In this document: positions 8,839 through 16,192 of the stretch, piece by piece
How the letters are laid out: every line of letters begins with the position of its first letter
How positions within the stretch are numbered: the stretch's first letter is position 1
DNA from: Streptomyces fructofermentans
GTDB lineage: Bacteria > Actinomycetota > Actinomycetes > Streptomycetales > Streptomycetaceae
Reading direction: 5' to 3'
Assembly: GCF_014651055.1 (NCBI RefSeq)
Contig: NZ_BMWD01000045.1
Coordinates: 1-46,985 of the forward strand
DNA: 46,985 nucleotides
Translations under genes and position numbers: made by a program
The notes under the pieces: model-generated
Database searches by the model: none
What the model was told of the DNA's origin: nothing
Seen by the model: only the letters and a program-made list of their open reading frames with translations

Positions 8839-8898
8839 GTTCTGGTTCCTCTCCTTGCGGCTCGGAGATGGGGGGAGGAGCAACAAGCCTTGAACCAG

Positions 8899-8912
8899 TG
8901 GGAGCGCTCCCA
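8899..8912. promoter_or_regulatory. CebR-type operator box 1 (perfect palindrome)
   Basis: TGGGAGCGCTCCCA is a perfect 14-base palindrome identical to the known CebR operator consensus of Streptomyces, the cellobiose/cellotriose-responsive LacI-family repressor. It directly abuts the -10 of the GH48 promoter, where a bound repressor would block initiation. Confidence 0.92.
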
Positions 8913-8940
8913 TAGTGGAGAGGAGGGTTGAGGGGGTCAA
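8912..8940 (-). promoter_or_regulatory. Promoter of the GH48 gene
   Basis: On the minus strand, TTGACC (8935-8940) and CACTAT (8912-8917) are 17 bases apart. The CebR palindrome at 8899-8912 begins at the last base of the -10 element and covers the expected start of transcription. Confidence 0.65.
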
Positions 8941-9030
8941 GGTGCTTGAAGAGTCGAAATGATTCGATAGATCAAGAGTGCGACTCCTCTGTCCTTCGCC
9001 ATCGCTTGGCGCTACCTTCTTCCGCACCAG

Positions 9031-9044
9031 TGGGAGCGGTTCCA
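9031..9044. promoter_or_regulatory. CebR-type operator box 2 (imperfect)
   Basis: TGGGAGCGGTTCCA matches the 14-base consensus at 12 positions. It lies 50 bases before the strong ribosome site and ATG at 9094, and 774 bases before the GH6 start. This placement fits a rightward cellulase transcript starting near here. Confidence 0.75.
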
Positions 9045-9093
9045 TCAGTCGACGCGTGCGTCACAGCGCGTCAGAGCTGCAAGGAGACCGCTC

Positions 9094-9240
9094 ATGCGCC
9101 ACCCCCGCACACCTCGTTCTCCCTGTACGGCGCTGCCGTGACAGCCCTCGCGGGCTCCGCGGCCGAGCCGGCTGTCACGGCCTCCACGGCCTCGGCCGTC
9201 CGCAAGGTGGAGCACTCGGCCACCCGGCGGCCGGGCGGTG
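9094..9240 (+). pseudogene. Possible remnant of a secreted cellulase (signal peptide start, frameshifted)
   Basis: A strong ribosome site (AAGGAGA) precedes ATG at 9094 after the second CebR box. The frame reads MRHPRTPRSPCTALP and stops at 9139. Shifting frame inside the leader gives a chain resembling the hydrophobic core of a signal peptide (LYGAAVTALAGSAAEPA). It is followed by AVRKVEHSAT, which faintly recalls the start of a CBM2. After about 9240 nothing recognisable remains. A decayed cellulase or a sequencing frameshift are both possible; the call is tentative and the right-hand boundary is a guess. Confidence 0.3.
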
Positions 9241-9817
9241 GCCCCGAGGAAGCCGCACCCGTCACCAGGCACGTCGAAGCGCGGGGCCGCACTGCCGCCG
9301 GGCCGCGTCCCGGGCGCGTCCGGCGGGCCGTCCGCGGCCGGAGTACCGGCTTCCGTCACGGACCCCCGGGTCTGCGTCCCCAAGTCGGCCCGGTCCGTGG
9401 CACCACGGTCGGGAGAACCCTCCCGGCCGGCGGGACCCCGCACGCGCACGACCCGCCCCGGCGGCCGGGACGGCGGCCGGCCGATCCCGTCGGCCGGCGC
9501 GCGACCGCACGGCGCGTCCACAACGTCAATGTCCGCTCCACGGAGAACCGCCGGACCGGCACGCCCGTCCCGCTCGCGGCCGCAGTGCCGTTCACGGCGG
9601 GCGGGACCGGCGGGCGCTCCCGCGACCGCTCCACCGCCGACCGGGTCGTCGCCCGGTCCGGCGGGCGCGACCTCTCTCCCACCCGGGCCGGACCCGGAAC
9701 ACCCGGGACCGTGTTCCCGGGCCCGCCCCGACCCCCCAGCGAGACGGCACTCCCATGCCGTCCGGTACCGGGCCGCGCGGTCACCCGCGCTCCCTCGACG
9801 GATAGGACACCCCGCAC

Positions 9818-11527
9818 ATGAGCCGTACCAGAACAGCACTCCTGTCGGCGTTGGCGCTGGTCGCCGGCACCGCAGGCGCCGCCGTCGCGGCGATCCCCCA
9901 GGACGTCGGCGCCCTCGCCGTCCCCTGCACGGTCGACTACAAGGTGCAGAACCAGTGGGACTCCGGCTTCACCGCCGCGGTCACCGTCACCAACAACAGT
10001 GCGGCCAAGTCGAGTTGGTCCGTGAAGTGGTCGTACGCGGGCAACCAGAAGGTCACCAGCGGCTGGAACGCGAGGATCAGCCAGAGCGGCACCGCGGTCA
10101 CCGCGGCCAACGAGAGCTACAACGGCACGCTCGCCACCGGGGGTTCCGTCAGTTTCGGGTTCAACGGCTCGTACAGCGGCACCAACGCGCTGCCCACGGC
10201 CTTCACCCTGGACGGCGTGGCCTGCAACGTCGACGACGGGGGCGGCGGCCCCACGGACCCGCCGGAGGAACCGGGCGACAGGGTCGACAACCCGTACGCG
10301 GGCGCCAAGGTGTACGTGAACCCGGAGTGGTCGGCGAAGGCCGCCGCCGAGCCCGGCGGCAGCCGGATCGCCGACCAGCCCACGGGCGTCTGGCTCGACC
10401 GGATCGCCGCGATCGAGGGCGTGGGCAGCGGGATGGGCCTGCGCGACCACCTCGACGAGGCCCTGGAGCAGAAGGGCTCCGGCGAACTGGCCGTGCAGTT
10501 GGTCGTCTACAACCTGCCGGGCCGTGACTGCGCGGCCCTCGCCTCCAACGGCGAACTCGGCGCCACGGAGATCGACAAGTACAAGACCCAGTACATCGAC
10601 CCCATCGCCGCGATCCTGAAGGACAGCAAGTACGCGGGGCTGCGCATCGTCACCACGGTGGAGATCGACTCGCTGCCGAACCTCGTCACCAACGTCACGC
10701 CGCGGGCCACGGCCACCGCCAACTGCGACACGATGAAGGCGAACGGCAACTACATCAAGGGCGTCGGCTACGCGCTGAACAAGCTCGGCGACGCGCCCAA
10801 CGTCTACAACTACGTGGACGCGGGACACCACGGCTGGCTCGGCTGGGACGACAACTTCGCGCCCTCCGCGGCCCTGTTCAAGCAGGCCGCCACCGCCGAG
10901 GGCGCGACGGTCGCCGACGTGCACGGGTTCATCGTGAACACGGCCAACTACAGCGCTCTCAAGGAGAACCACTTCACGATCAACGACACCGTGAACGGCG
11001 CCTCGGTCCGCACGTCGAAGTGGATCGACTGGAACCGCTACACCGACGAGCAGTCGTACGCGCTCGCCATGCGCAACCAGCTCGTCTCGATCGGATTCGG
11101 CTCCGGCATCGGCATGCTGATCGACACCTCCCGCAACGGCTGGGGCGGCACCGCACGGCCCACCGGTCCGGGAGCGACCACCAGCGTGGACACCTATGTG
11201 GACGGCGGCCGCTACGACCGGCGCATCCACCTCGGCAACTGGTGCAACCAGTCGGGTGCCGGCCTCGGCGAGCGCCCGCAGGCCGCGCCGGTCGCCGGGA
11301 TCGACGCCTATGTGTGGATCAAGCCCCCGGGCGAGTCGGACGGGTCCAGCACGGCGATCCCGAACGACGAGGGCAAGGGCTTCGACCGGATGTGCGACCC
11401 CACGTACACCGGCAACCCGCGGAACAACAACAACATGTCGGGCGCGCTCGCGAACGCGCCGCTGTCCGGGCACTGGTTCTCGGCGCAGTTCCAGGAGCTC
11501 ATGAAGAACGCGTACCCGGCACTGTGA
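9818..11527 (+). CDS. Secreted GH6 exocellulase (cellobiohydrolase) with N-terminal CBM2
   Basis: A 569-residue secreted enzyme that should release cellobiose from non-reducing cellulose ends. The signal peptide is about residues 1-26 (MSRTRTALLSALALVAG). A CBM2 spans about 33-135 (PCTVDYKVQNQWDSGF). A short acidic and Pro/Thr linker leads to the GH6 domain from about 155. The family's acid Asp is in LPGRDCAALASNGE (D237), and GHHGWLGW is another conserved GH6 segment. Length, the loop segments and NWCNQSGAGLGERP resemble Cel6B-type exocellulases rather than short GH6 endoglucanases. The ribosome site is weak (AGGAC). It is the reducing/non-reducing-end partner of the divergent GH48 enzyme. 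No CebR box lies close to its start; the nearest is about 770 bases upstream. Confidence 0.94.
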   Translation: MSRTRTALLSALALVAGTAGAAVAAIPQDVGALAVPCTVDYKVQNQWDSGFTAAVTVTNNSAAKSSWSVKWSYAGNQKVTSGWNARISQSGTAVTAANESYNGTLATGGSVSFGFNGSYSGTNALPTAFTLDGVACNVDDGGGGPTDPPEEPGDRVDNPYAGAKVYVNPEWSAKAAAEPGGSRIADQPTGVWLDRIAAIEGVGSGMGLRDHLDEALEQKGSGELAVQLVVYNLPGRDCAALASNGELGATEIDKYKTQYIDPIAAILKDSKYAGLRIVTTVEIDSLPNLVTNVTPRATATANCDTMKANGNYIKGVGYALNKLGDAPNVYNYVDAGHHGWLGWDDNFAPSAALFKQAATAEGATVADVHGFIVNTANYSALKENHFTINDTVNGASVRTSKWIDWNRYTDEQSYALAMRNQLVSIGFGSGIGMLIDTSRNGWGGTARPTGPGATTSVDTYVDGGRYDRRIHLGNWCNQSGAGLGERPQAAPVAGIDAYVWIKPPGESDGSSTAIPNDEGKGFDRMCDPTYTGNPRNNNNMSGALANAPLSGHWFSAQFQELMKNAYPAL

Positions 11528-11556
11528 CCCCCCGGGCGCGCTGAATCCAGGAGGCG

Positions 11557-11600
11557 GTCCGCCGGGAGGGCGGGGCATCTGCCCGGCCCTCCCGGCGGAC
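11557..11600. terminator. Terminator after the GH6 gene
   Basis: Perfect 15-base arms at 11557-11571 and 11586-11600 with a loop that can pair further (GGG/CCC), 30 bases after the GH6 stop. Confidence 0.8.
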
Positions 11601-11756
11601 GGCACCGCCGGCTGCGGGAGTGAGCGTCGGCCCTTCGCCGCGCGACAGGCGCGACCGGGCAGTGAGCCGCGTTCCTTTGCCGTTCCGGCAACCGAAGTGG
11701 CCGTTTCCGGAAGTCGCGGAGCACTCTGTGGGCATCCCGAACGAGAGGCTCGGCCC

Positions 11757-12677
11757 ATGGCCCACGACCACGACCACCAGCACGGCCGGGAGGGCGGTCG
11801 CCGCGACCACGGCCACGAGCACGGTCACACGCACGGCCACATCGATTTCGCCGGGATGCTGCCCGTGCTGGAGCAGGAGGCGGAGCTGTACTCCCCGATG
11901 TACGCCCGGGTGGCGGCCTGGCTGCGCGAGTGGCGGCCGGACCCGGGAATGATCGTGGACGCCGGCAGCGGCCCCGGTGTCATCTCCGGCGTCCTCGCCG
12001 AGACGTTCCCCGGCTCGCGGATCGTCGCCGTGGACGGGGCGAAACCGCTGCTGGACCGGGCCCGCGAGCGCGCCGAGCGCCTCGGGTTCGCCGACCGCTT
12101 CAGCACACTGGAGGCCGAACTCGGCTCCGGGTTGGGCGACTTGGAGTATCCGGCCGACCTGCTGTGGGCGAGCGGGTCCCTGCACCACGTCGGTGACCAG
12201 CGGGCCGCCCTGAAGGGCTTCGCCGACCGGCTCGCCCCGGGCGGCGCACTCGCGCTGATGGAGGGCGGCCTGCCCTCCCGCCACCTGCCGCGCGACATCG
12301 GCATCGGCCGCCCGGGACTGCAGGCCCGGATGGACGCCGTCCAGGAGGAGTCGTTCGCGCGGATGCGGGCCGGGCTTCCCGGTGCCGCCGAGGAGACCGA
12401 GGACTGGCCCGCCCTGCTGACCGCCGCCGGTCTGCGGCACGGCGCGACCCGCACGTTCCTGCTCGACCTGCCCGCTCCCCTCTCCGGGCAGGGGCGGGCC
12501 TTCGTCGCCACCGGCCTCGCGCACCGCCGGGACGGCCTCGGCGACTCGCTGGACCCCGAGGACCTGGCCACGCTCGACCGGCTCCTCGACCCGCGGGACG
12601 AGGCGGGCGTGCACCGACGGCCCGACGTCTTCGTGCTCGCGGCCCGCACGCTGTACGTCGGAGTGAAGCCGCGATAG
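11757..12677 (+). CDS. Class I SAM-dependent methyltransferase with His-rich N-terminus
   Basis: The chosen start is ATG at 11757 (ribosome site GAGAGG), giving 306 residues. The first 30 residues carry about ten His in HD/HG/HE repeats (AHDHDHQHG, HGHEHGHTHGH), a likely metal-binding stretch. A Rossmann methyltransferase core follows: motif I VDAGSGPGVISG near residue 65, an acidic residue after strand 2 (VAVDGAKPLL), and the SGSLHHVGDQ segment near 140, as in Methyltransf_25/12 members. The substrate is unknown. It is not evidently in an operon: a terminator precedes it, and a CACGG repeat separates it from the SDR gene. The His stretch could store or sense Zn or Ni, or be incidental. Confidence 0.88.
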   Translation: MAHDHDHQHGREGGRRDHGHEHGHTHGHIDFAGMLPVLEQEAELYSPMYARVAAWLREWRPDPGMIVDAGSGPGVISGVLAETFPGSRIVAVDGAKPLLDRARERAERLGFADRFSTLEAELGSGLGDLEYPADLLWASGSLHHVGDQRAALKGFADRLAPGGALALMEGGLPSRHLPRDIGIGRPGLQARMDAVQEESFARMRAGLPGAAEETEDWPALLTAAGLRHGATRTFLLDLPAPLSGQGRAFVATGLAHRRDGLGDSLDPEDLATLDRLLDPRDEAGVHRRPDVFVLAARTLYVGVKPR

Positions 12678-12705
12678 ACCCGGATCGGGCCTGCTCCAGG
12701 GCGTG

Positions 12706-12711
12706 TTGACA
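12706..12711 (+). promoter_or_regulatory. Possible -35 element before the SDR gene
   Basis: A perfect TTGACA stands 83 bases before the SDR start, but the matching -10 (about GATGGA) is poor. Weak evidence that the SDR gene has its own promoter. Confidence 0.25.
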
Positions 12712-12738
12712 TCGAGTGCGCTTCAAGTGATGGACTCC

Positions 12739-12773
12739 CACGGCACGGCACGGCACGGCACGGCACGGCACGG
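12739..12773. repeat. Tandem repeat, CACGG x 7
   Basis: Seven exact copies of the 5-base unit CACGG fill the space just before the SDR start. It is simple-sequence DNA between the possible promoter and the ribosome site, and prone to length change by slippage. Confidence 0.95.
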
Positions 12774-12793
12774 GACACGACTTGGGGGCACTG

Positions 12794-13495
12794 ATGGCGG
12801 ACTCACCGGTGGCATTGATCACGGGCGGCGGCAGCGGGATGGGAGCGGCGGTCGCGCGGCGCCTGCTCGACGCCGGACACCGGGTGACGGTGACCGGGCG
12901 CGGGGAGGAGAGGCTGCGCGCGTTCTCCCGCGGACTCGGCGATCCCGCGGAGCTGCTGACGCTCGCGGGGGACGCGGCGGACCACGAGCACGTGGAGGCC
13001 GCCGTCGCGGCGACGGTACGGGAGTTCGGACGGCTCGACACCGTCGTCGCCAACGCCGGTTTCGCCACGCACGACTCCGTCGTCGACGGCGATCCGTCCG
13101 GCTGGCGGGACATGGTGCTGACGAACGTCCTGGGGCCCGCGCTGCTCGTCCGGGCGTCGATCGACCGGCTCAAGGAGACGCGTGGCCGGATCGTGCTCAT
13201 CGGCAGCGTCGCCGGACACGTCCACACGCCGGGCAACATCTACGGCGCGACGAAGTGGGCCGTCACCGGTCTGGCCGAGAACACCAGGCGCGCGGTCACC
13301 GAGTACGGCGTCGGGGTGACCCTGGTCTCGCCCGGCCGCACGGAGACGCCCTTCTGGGACAACTACGGCAGCCTGCCCCCCGGACACCTGCTGACCTCCG
13401 ACCAGATCGCGGAGTCGGTCGTGTGGGCGATCCGGCAGCCCGCCGGGGTCGACGTGAACACCCTGGTCGTACGCCCGGTCGGGCAGCCGGTCTGA
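12794..13495 (+). CDS. Short-chain dehydrogenase/reductase (SDR)
   Basis: A 233-residue NAD(P)-dependent oxidoreductase of the classical SDR family. It has the cofactor motif TGGGSGMG near residue 9-16, NAG in VVANAGFA, the catalytic Ser in IGSVAG and the YGATK active-site Tyr-Lys near residue 150. The PGRTETPFW segment is a typical substrate-loop sequence. ATG at 12794 is chosen because a G-rich ribosome site (GGGGG) stands six bases upstream; a TTG four codons earlier is possible. The substrate cannot be told. It converges on the chitosanase gene. Confidence 0.88.
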   Translation: MADSPVALITGGGSGMGAAVARRLLDAGHRVTVTGRGEERLRAFSRGLGDPAELLTLAGDAADHEHVEAAVAATVREFGRLDTVVANAGFATHDSVVDGDPSGWRDMVLTNVLGPALLVRASIDRLKETRGRIVLIGSVAGHVHTPGNIYGATKWAVTGLAENTRRAVTEYGVGVTLVSPGRTETPFWDNYGSLPPGHLLTSDQIAESVVWAIRQPAGVDVNTLVVRPVGQPV

Positions 13496-13507
13496 CCGCA
13501 CGGCCCG

Positions 13508-13546
13508 CCCGGGACGGAGACGGAACCGCCGCCGGGCCGTCCCGGG
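13508..13546. terminator. Terminator between SDR and chitosanase genes
   Basis: Perfect 10-base arms (CCCGGGACGG at 13508-13517, complement at 13537-13546) lie between two convergent genes and can serve both. Confidence 0.65.
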
Positions 13547-13593
13547 GCCGGGGAGCCGGAGGCGGATCCCGTGGAGCCGTCCGGCGGGCGCCC

Positions 13594-14283
13594 TCAGTTG
13601 TCCCGCAGGAACTGCTCGGCCAGTGTCCGACCGAGGGCCACCGCCGCGCCGTGGTCCTCGATCGGGCGCACCCGCGAGCCGGTGAACAGGATGTACGTCA
13701 CCTCGGCGGCGGTGCCGCCGGTCGCCGGGTCGGGATCGACGCCCAGCGAGCGGGCGGCGGCGTACGAGGCCTCACCGATGATCTCGGCGGGACCGGTGTC
13801 GCCGACCACCGCGTACCCGACCCGGTCCCCGTGGACGACCGCGACCACGCTGCCGCCCTTCAGGCCGGCGGCGCGGTAGTCCCACAGGGCGCTGGGGCCG
13901 GGGACGACGACGTACGGCAGCTTCTCCGAGACGAGCGGTCTCCCGTCGGACTGCGTGAAGGCCGTCTGGCTCTGGAACCAGGGATCGGCGGTGCGGTTGC
14001 AGTGCGCGGTGACCTGGCCGTCGCAGTCGATGTCCATGTCGGCCTTCCAGAAGACCGCGCCCTTGAGGCCGCACACCGGGACGGTGGCGGGGGAGCCGTG
14101 GTCGGTGCGGTACTTGCCCCGGGAGACCCGGGAACAGGACGTCACCTCGGCCAGCAGCTCGGAGGCGGTGACGGCACCCTCCCGGGTCCGGTCCCGCCCG
14201 GGTGCGGCTCCCGCCGGGATCGAGGCGGCGCCGAGCAGCGCGGCACCGGCGGTCACGGCGAGGGTCAGCGTGGACATGCGCAC
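13594..14283 (-). CDS. Secreted chitosanase, GH75
   Basis: A 229-residue secreted enzyme. The signal peptide (MRMSTLTLAVTAGAALLG, cleavage near AGA-A) spans about 1-26. The mature part matches the GH75 chitosanase family: FWKADMDIDCDGQ, CNRTADPWFQSQTAF, LPYVVVPGP and VVGDTGPAEIIGEAS. The expected catalytic pair, Asp and Glu nine residues apart, is D162 and E171, the same spacing as in characterised fungal GH75 enzymes (family knowledge). Four Cys suggest disulphides. It should hydrolyse chitosan, a fungal wall polymer. Start is ATG at 14283; the purine-rich GGAGGAG lies about 17 bases upstream, rather far. Confidence 0.9.
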   Translation of the reverse strand: MRMSTLTLAVTAGAALLGAASIPAGAAPGRDRTREGAVTASELLAEVTSCSRVSRGKYRTDHGSPATVPVCGLKGAVFWKADMDIDCDGQVTAHCNRTADPWFQSQTAFTQSDGRPLVSEKLPYVVVPGPSALWDYRAAGLKGGSVVAVVHGDRVGYAVVGDTGPAEIIGEASYAAARSLGVDPDPATGGTAAEVTYILFTGSRVRPIEDHGAAVALGRTLAEQFLRDN

Positions 14284-14354
14284 TGTGAAGCCCTTCTGCG
14301 GGAGGAGACGTCCTCACGCATTCACGCACAATGCGGGGCGGACCGCCGCCCGGT

Positions 14355-14396
14355 CACGGCGATGCCGCCGCCCGTCGGGGCGGCGGCATCGCCGTG
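14355..14396. terminator. Very strong terminator downstream of the aldo/keto reductase gene
   Basis: A perfect 19-base-pair stem (14355-14373 with 14378-14396) closed by the tetraloop GTCG, 11 bases after the reductase stop. It also shields the chitosanase promoter from readthrough. Confidence 0.88.
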
Positions 14397-14407
14397 CGGT
14401 GGGCGGG

Positions 14408-15241
14408 TCAGCCCTGGTTGAACGACGCCGGGTCCGGGCCCAGGCGGCGGTCCTCGTTCAGCGCGCTGATCGCGGCGATGTCCTCGGTGTCGAGCGCGAA
14501 GCCGAAGACGTCGATGTTCTCCTCGATCCGGGACGGGGTCACGGACTTGGGGATCACGACGTTGCCGAGCTGGAGGTGCCAGCGCAGCACGATCTGGGCG
14601 GGCGTGCGGCCGTGCTTCTGCGCGATGGCCACGACGGCCGGGACCTCCAGCAGGCCCTTGCCCTGGCCCAGCGGGGACCAGGCCTCGGTGGCGATGCCCT
14701 GCTCCGCGTGGAACTCGCGGGCCGCGTGCTGCTGGAGGTGCGGGTGGAGCTCGATCTGGTTGACGGCCGGGATGACGGACGTCGCGTCGATCAGCCTCTC
14801 CAGGTGCTCCGGAAGGAAGTTGGAGACACCGATGGACTTGGCGCGGCCGTCCGCGTGCAGCTTCTCGAACGCCTTGTACGTGTCCGTGTACAGCGCCTTC
14901 GCGGGCATGGGCCAGTGGATCAGGTACAGGTCGACGTAGTCCAGGCCCAGCTTGTCCAGGGACGCGTCGAACGCGCGCAGGGTCGCGTCGTACCCCTGGT
15001 CCGCGTTCCACAGCTTGGTGGTCACGAAGAGGTCCTCACGGGCGACGCCGGAGGAGTTCAGGGCCTTGCCGGTGCCTTCTTCGTTGCCGTAGATCGCGGC
15101 GGTGTCGATGCTCCGGTACCCGGCCTCCAGCGCGGTGGCGACGGCCCGCTCCGCCTCGTCGTCCGGCACCTGCCAGACGCCGAAGCCCAGCTGGGGCATC
15201 TCGACGCCGTTGTTCAGGATGATCGGGGGGACCTTGCTCAC
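14408..15241 (-). CDS. Aldo/keto reductase, AKR5-type
   Basis: The start is placed at GTG 15239-15241 (site GAAGGATC); the open frame continues upstream without family similarity. The 277-residue TIM-barrel enzyme reduces carbonyls with NADPH. The catalytic tetrad is complete: D46 (SIDTA), Y51 (AIYGNE), K76 (TTKLW) and H109 (LIHWP). Cofactor-binding IPKSVTPSRIEEN is near residue 225. The sequence style (ILNNGVEMPQLGFGVWQV) matches 2,5-diketo-gluconate-reductase-like AKR5 members, which accept many aldehydes, so the natural substrate is open. It is a single gene with its own strong terminator. Confidence 0.92.
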   Translation of the reverse strand: MSKVPPIILNNGVEMPQLGFGVWQVPDDEAERAVATALEAGYRSIDTAAIYGNEEGTGKALNSSGVAREDLFVTTKLWNADQGYDATLRAFDASLDKLGLDYVDLYLIHWPMPAKALYTDTYKAFEKLHADGRAKSIGVSNFLPEHLERLIDATSVIPAVNQIELHPHLQQHAAREFHAEQGIATEAWSPLGQGKGLLEVPAVVAIAQKHGRTPAQIVLRWHLQLGNVVIPKSVTPSRIEENIDVFGFALDTEDIAAISALNEDRRLGPDPASFNQG

Positions 15242-15412
15242 GAGCTCTCGATCCTTCAGTCGTCGGTTGGGACTCCCATCGTCAACGATCACGGGGCGCC
15301 GTGCATTCCTGTCCCGCGCGTCCGCCGACCGATTCGGATTTTGGCCGAAAACGGATGTCCGGGCGCACGGGCACCCCTCCCGCGCCCGCGCCGGCGTCGG
15401 CGGGTGCGCCGG

Positions 15413-16192
15413 TCACCCGGGCGCCGAACCCAGATACGCGTCCCTCACCCGGCGGTCGGCGCGCACCTCGGCGGGGGTACCCTCCGCCAGGACCCGGCCG
15501 AGGTCGAGGACGAGCACCCGAGAGCACAGCTCCATGACGAAGGCGACGTCGTGCTCGACGAGGAGGACTGCGCAGCCCTCGTCCTCAGCCAGTCGGCGGA
15601 CGGCCGAGGCCAGTCGGCGCCGCTCGTCGTCCGTCGTCCCCGACGCCGGCTCGTCGAGCAGCAGCACGCGCGGCGGGTCGGCGACAGCCCGCGCCAGTTC
15701 GGCCATCCGTGCGCGACCGACGGGAAGGGTGCCCGCCGCCGCGTCACCCCGGCCGTCCAGCCCGAAGTCCGCCAGCACCTTCCCGGCGCGCTCGCGTCTC
15801 GCCCGTTCGTACGAGCGCCGGGCCGGCAGTGCCAGCAGGTCGGCCGCGAGGCCACCGCCGCCACCGCGCCACTCCTGCGCCACCAGGAGGTTGTCGGCCA
15901 CGGTGAGCTGCCCGAACAACTGCTGGCGCTGGAAGGTCCGGCGCATCCCGTGCCGGGCGCGGCGGACGGGGGAGTGGCGGGTCACGTCCACCCCGTCGAG
16001 GCGGACGCTGCCCGCGTCGGGGCGCCGGATGCCGGACAGCACGTCGAACAGGGTCGTCTTCCCGGCCCCGTTGGGGCCGATGAGTCCGCGGACTTCCCCC
16101 GCGCACAGCGTGATCCCCACGTCGTCCAGGGCACGGACACCGCCGAAGCGGACCCCGATGCCCTCCGCCCGCAGCGCGGGCGCGCCGCTCAC
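15413..16192 (-). CDS. Liv-type ABC importer ATP-binding protein (LivG-like)
   Basis: A 259-residue cytoplasmic ATPase of a branched-chain-amino-acid-type (HAAT) importer. GTG at 16190-16192 overlaps the stop of the upstream fusion gene by four bases (GTGA), so translation is coupled. Walker A GPNGAGKT is near residue 38; the LivG-specific RRTFQRQQLFGQLTVADNLL follows. The signature is degenerate (LPVGRARMAELARAV, where LPYGxQR is usual) and Walker B is VLLLDEPASG with the switch His in VEHD. It is the last gene of the operon. With the fused LivF domain it would make the ATPase heterodimer. Confidence 0.9.
   Translation of the reverse strand: MSGAPALRAEGIGVRFGGVRALDDVGITLCAGEVRGLIGPNGAGKTTLFDVLSGIRRPDAGSVRLDGVDVTRHSPVRRARHGMRRTFQRQQLFGQLTVADNLLVAQEWRGGGGGLAADLLALPARRSYERARRERAGKVLADFGLDGRGDAAAGTLPVGRARMAELARAVADPPRVLLLDEPASGTTDDERRRLASAVRRLAEDEGCAVLLVEHDVAFVMELCSRVLVLDLGRVLAEGTPAEVRADRRVRDAYLGSAPG

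Larger units (their letters stand above)
8839..9817. other. 979-base divergent intergenic region between GH48 and GH6 cellulase genes
   Basis: It holds the GH48 promoter, two CebR-like boxes and a Shine-Dalgarno plus ATG leading into a broken signal-peptide-like frame (9094 onward). From about 9240 to 9817 there is very G+C-rich sequence with long open frames but no residues I recognise. No frame keeps both a ribosome site and a plausible protein, so I call no intact gene here. Confidence 0.7.

Noticed and set aside
4255..8931. A 1558-residue open frame on the plus strand across the GH74 and GH48 genes
   Set aside because: It is the shadow of two real minus-strand genes; the product is Arg/Gly/Val-rich with no domain, typical of antisense frames in high-GC DNA.
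9045..9839. Open frames on both strands in the 9045-9839 leader
   Set aside because: None has a recognisable domain together with a ribosome site; they are Pro/Arg/Gly-rich in all frames, so I treat the region as non-coding or decayed.
12739..12773. CACGG repeat as a possible CRISPR or iteron
   Set aside because: The unit is five bases with no spacers and there is no cas or replication gene nearby; it is simple-sequence DNA.
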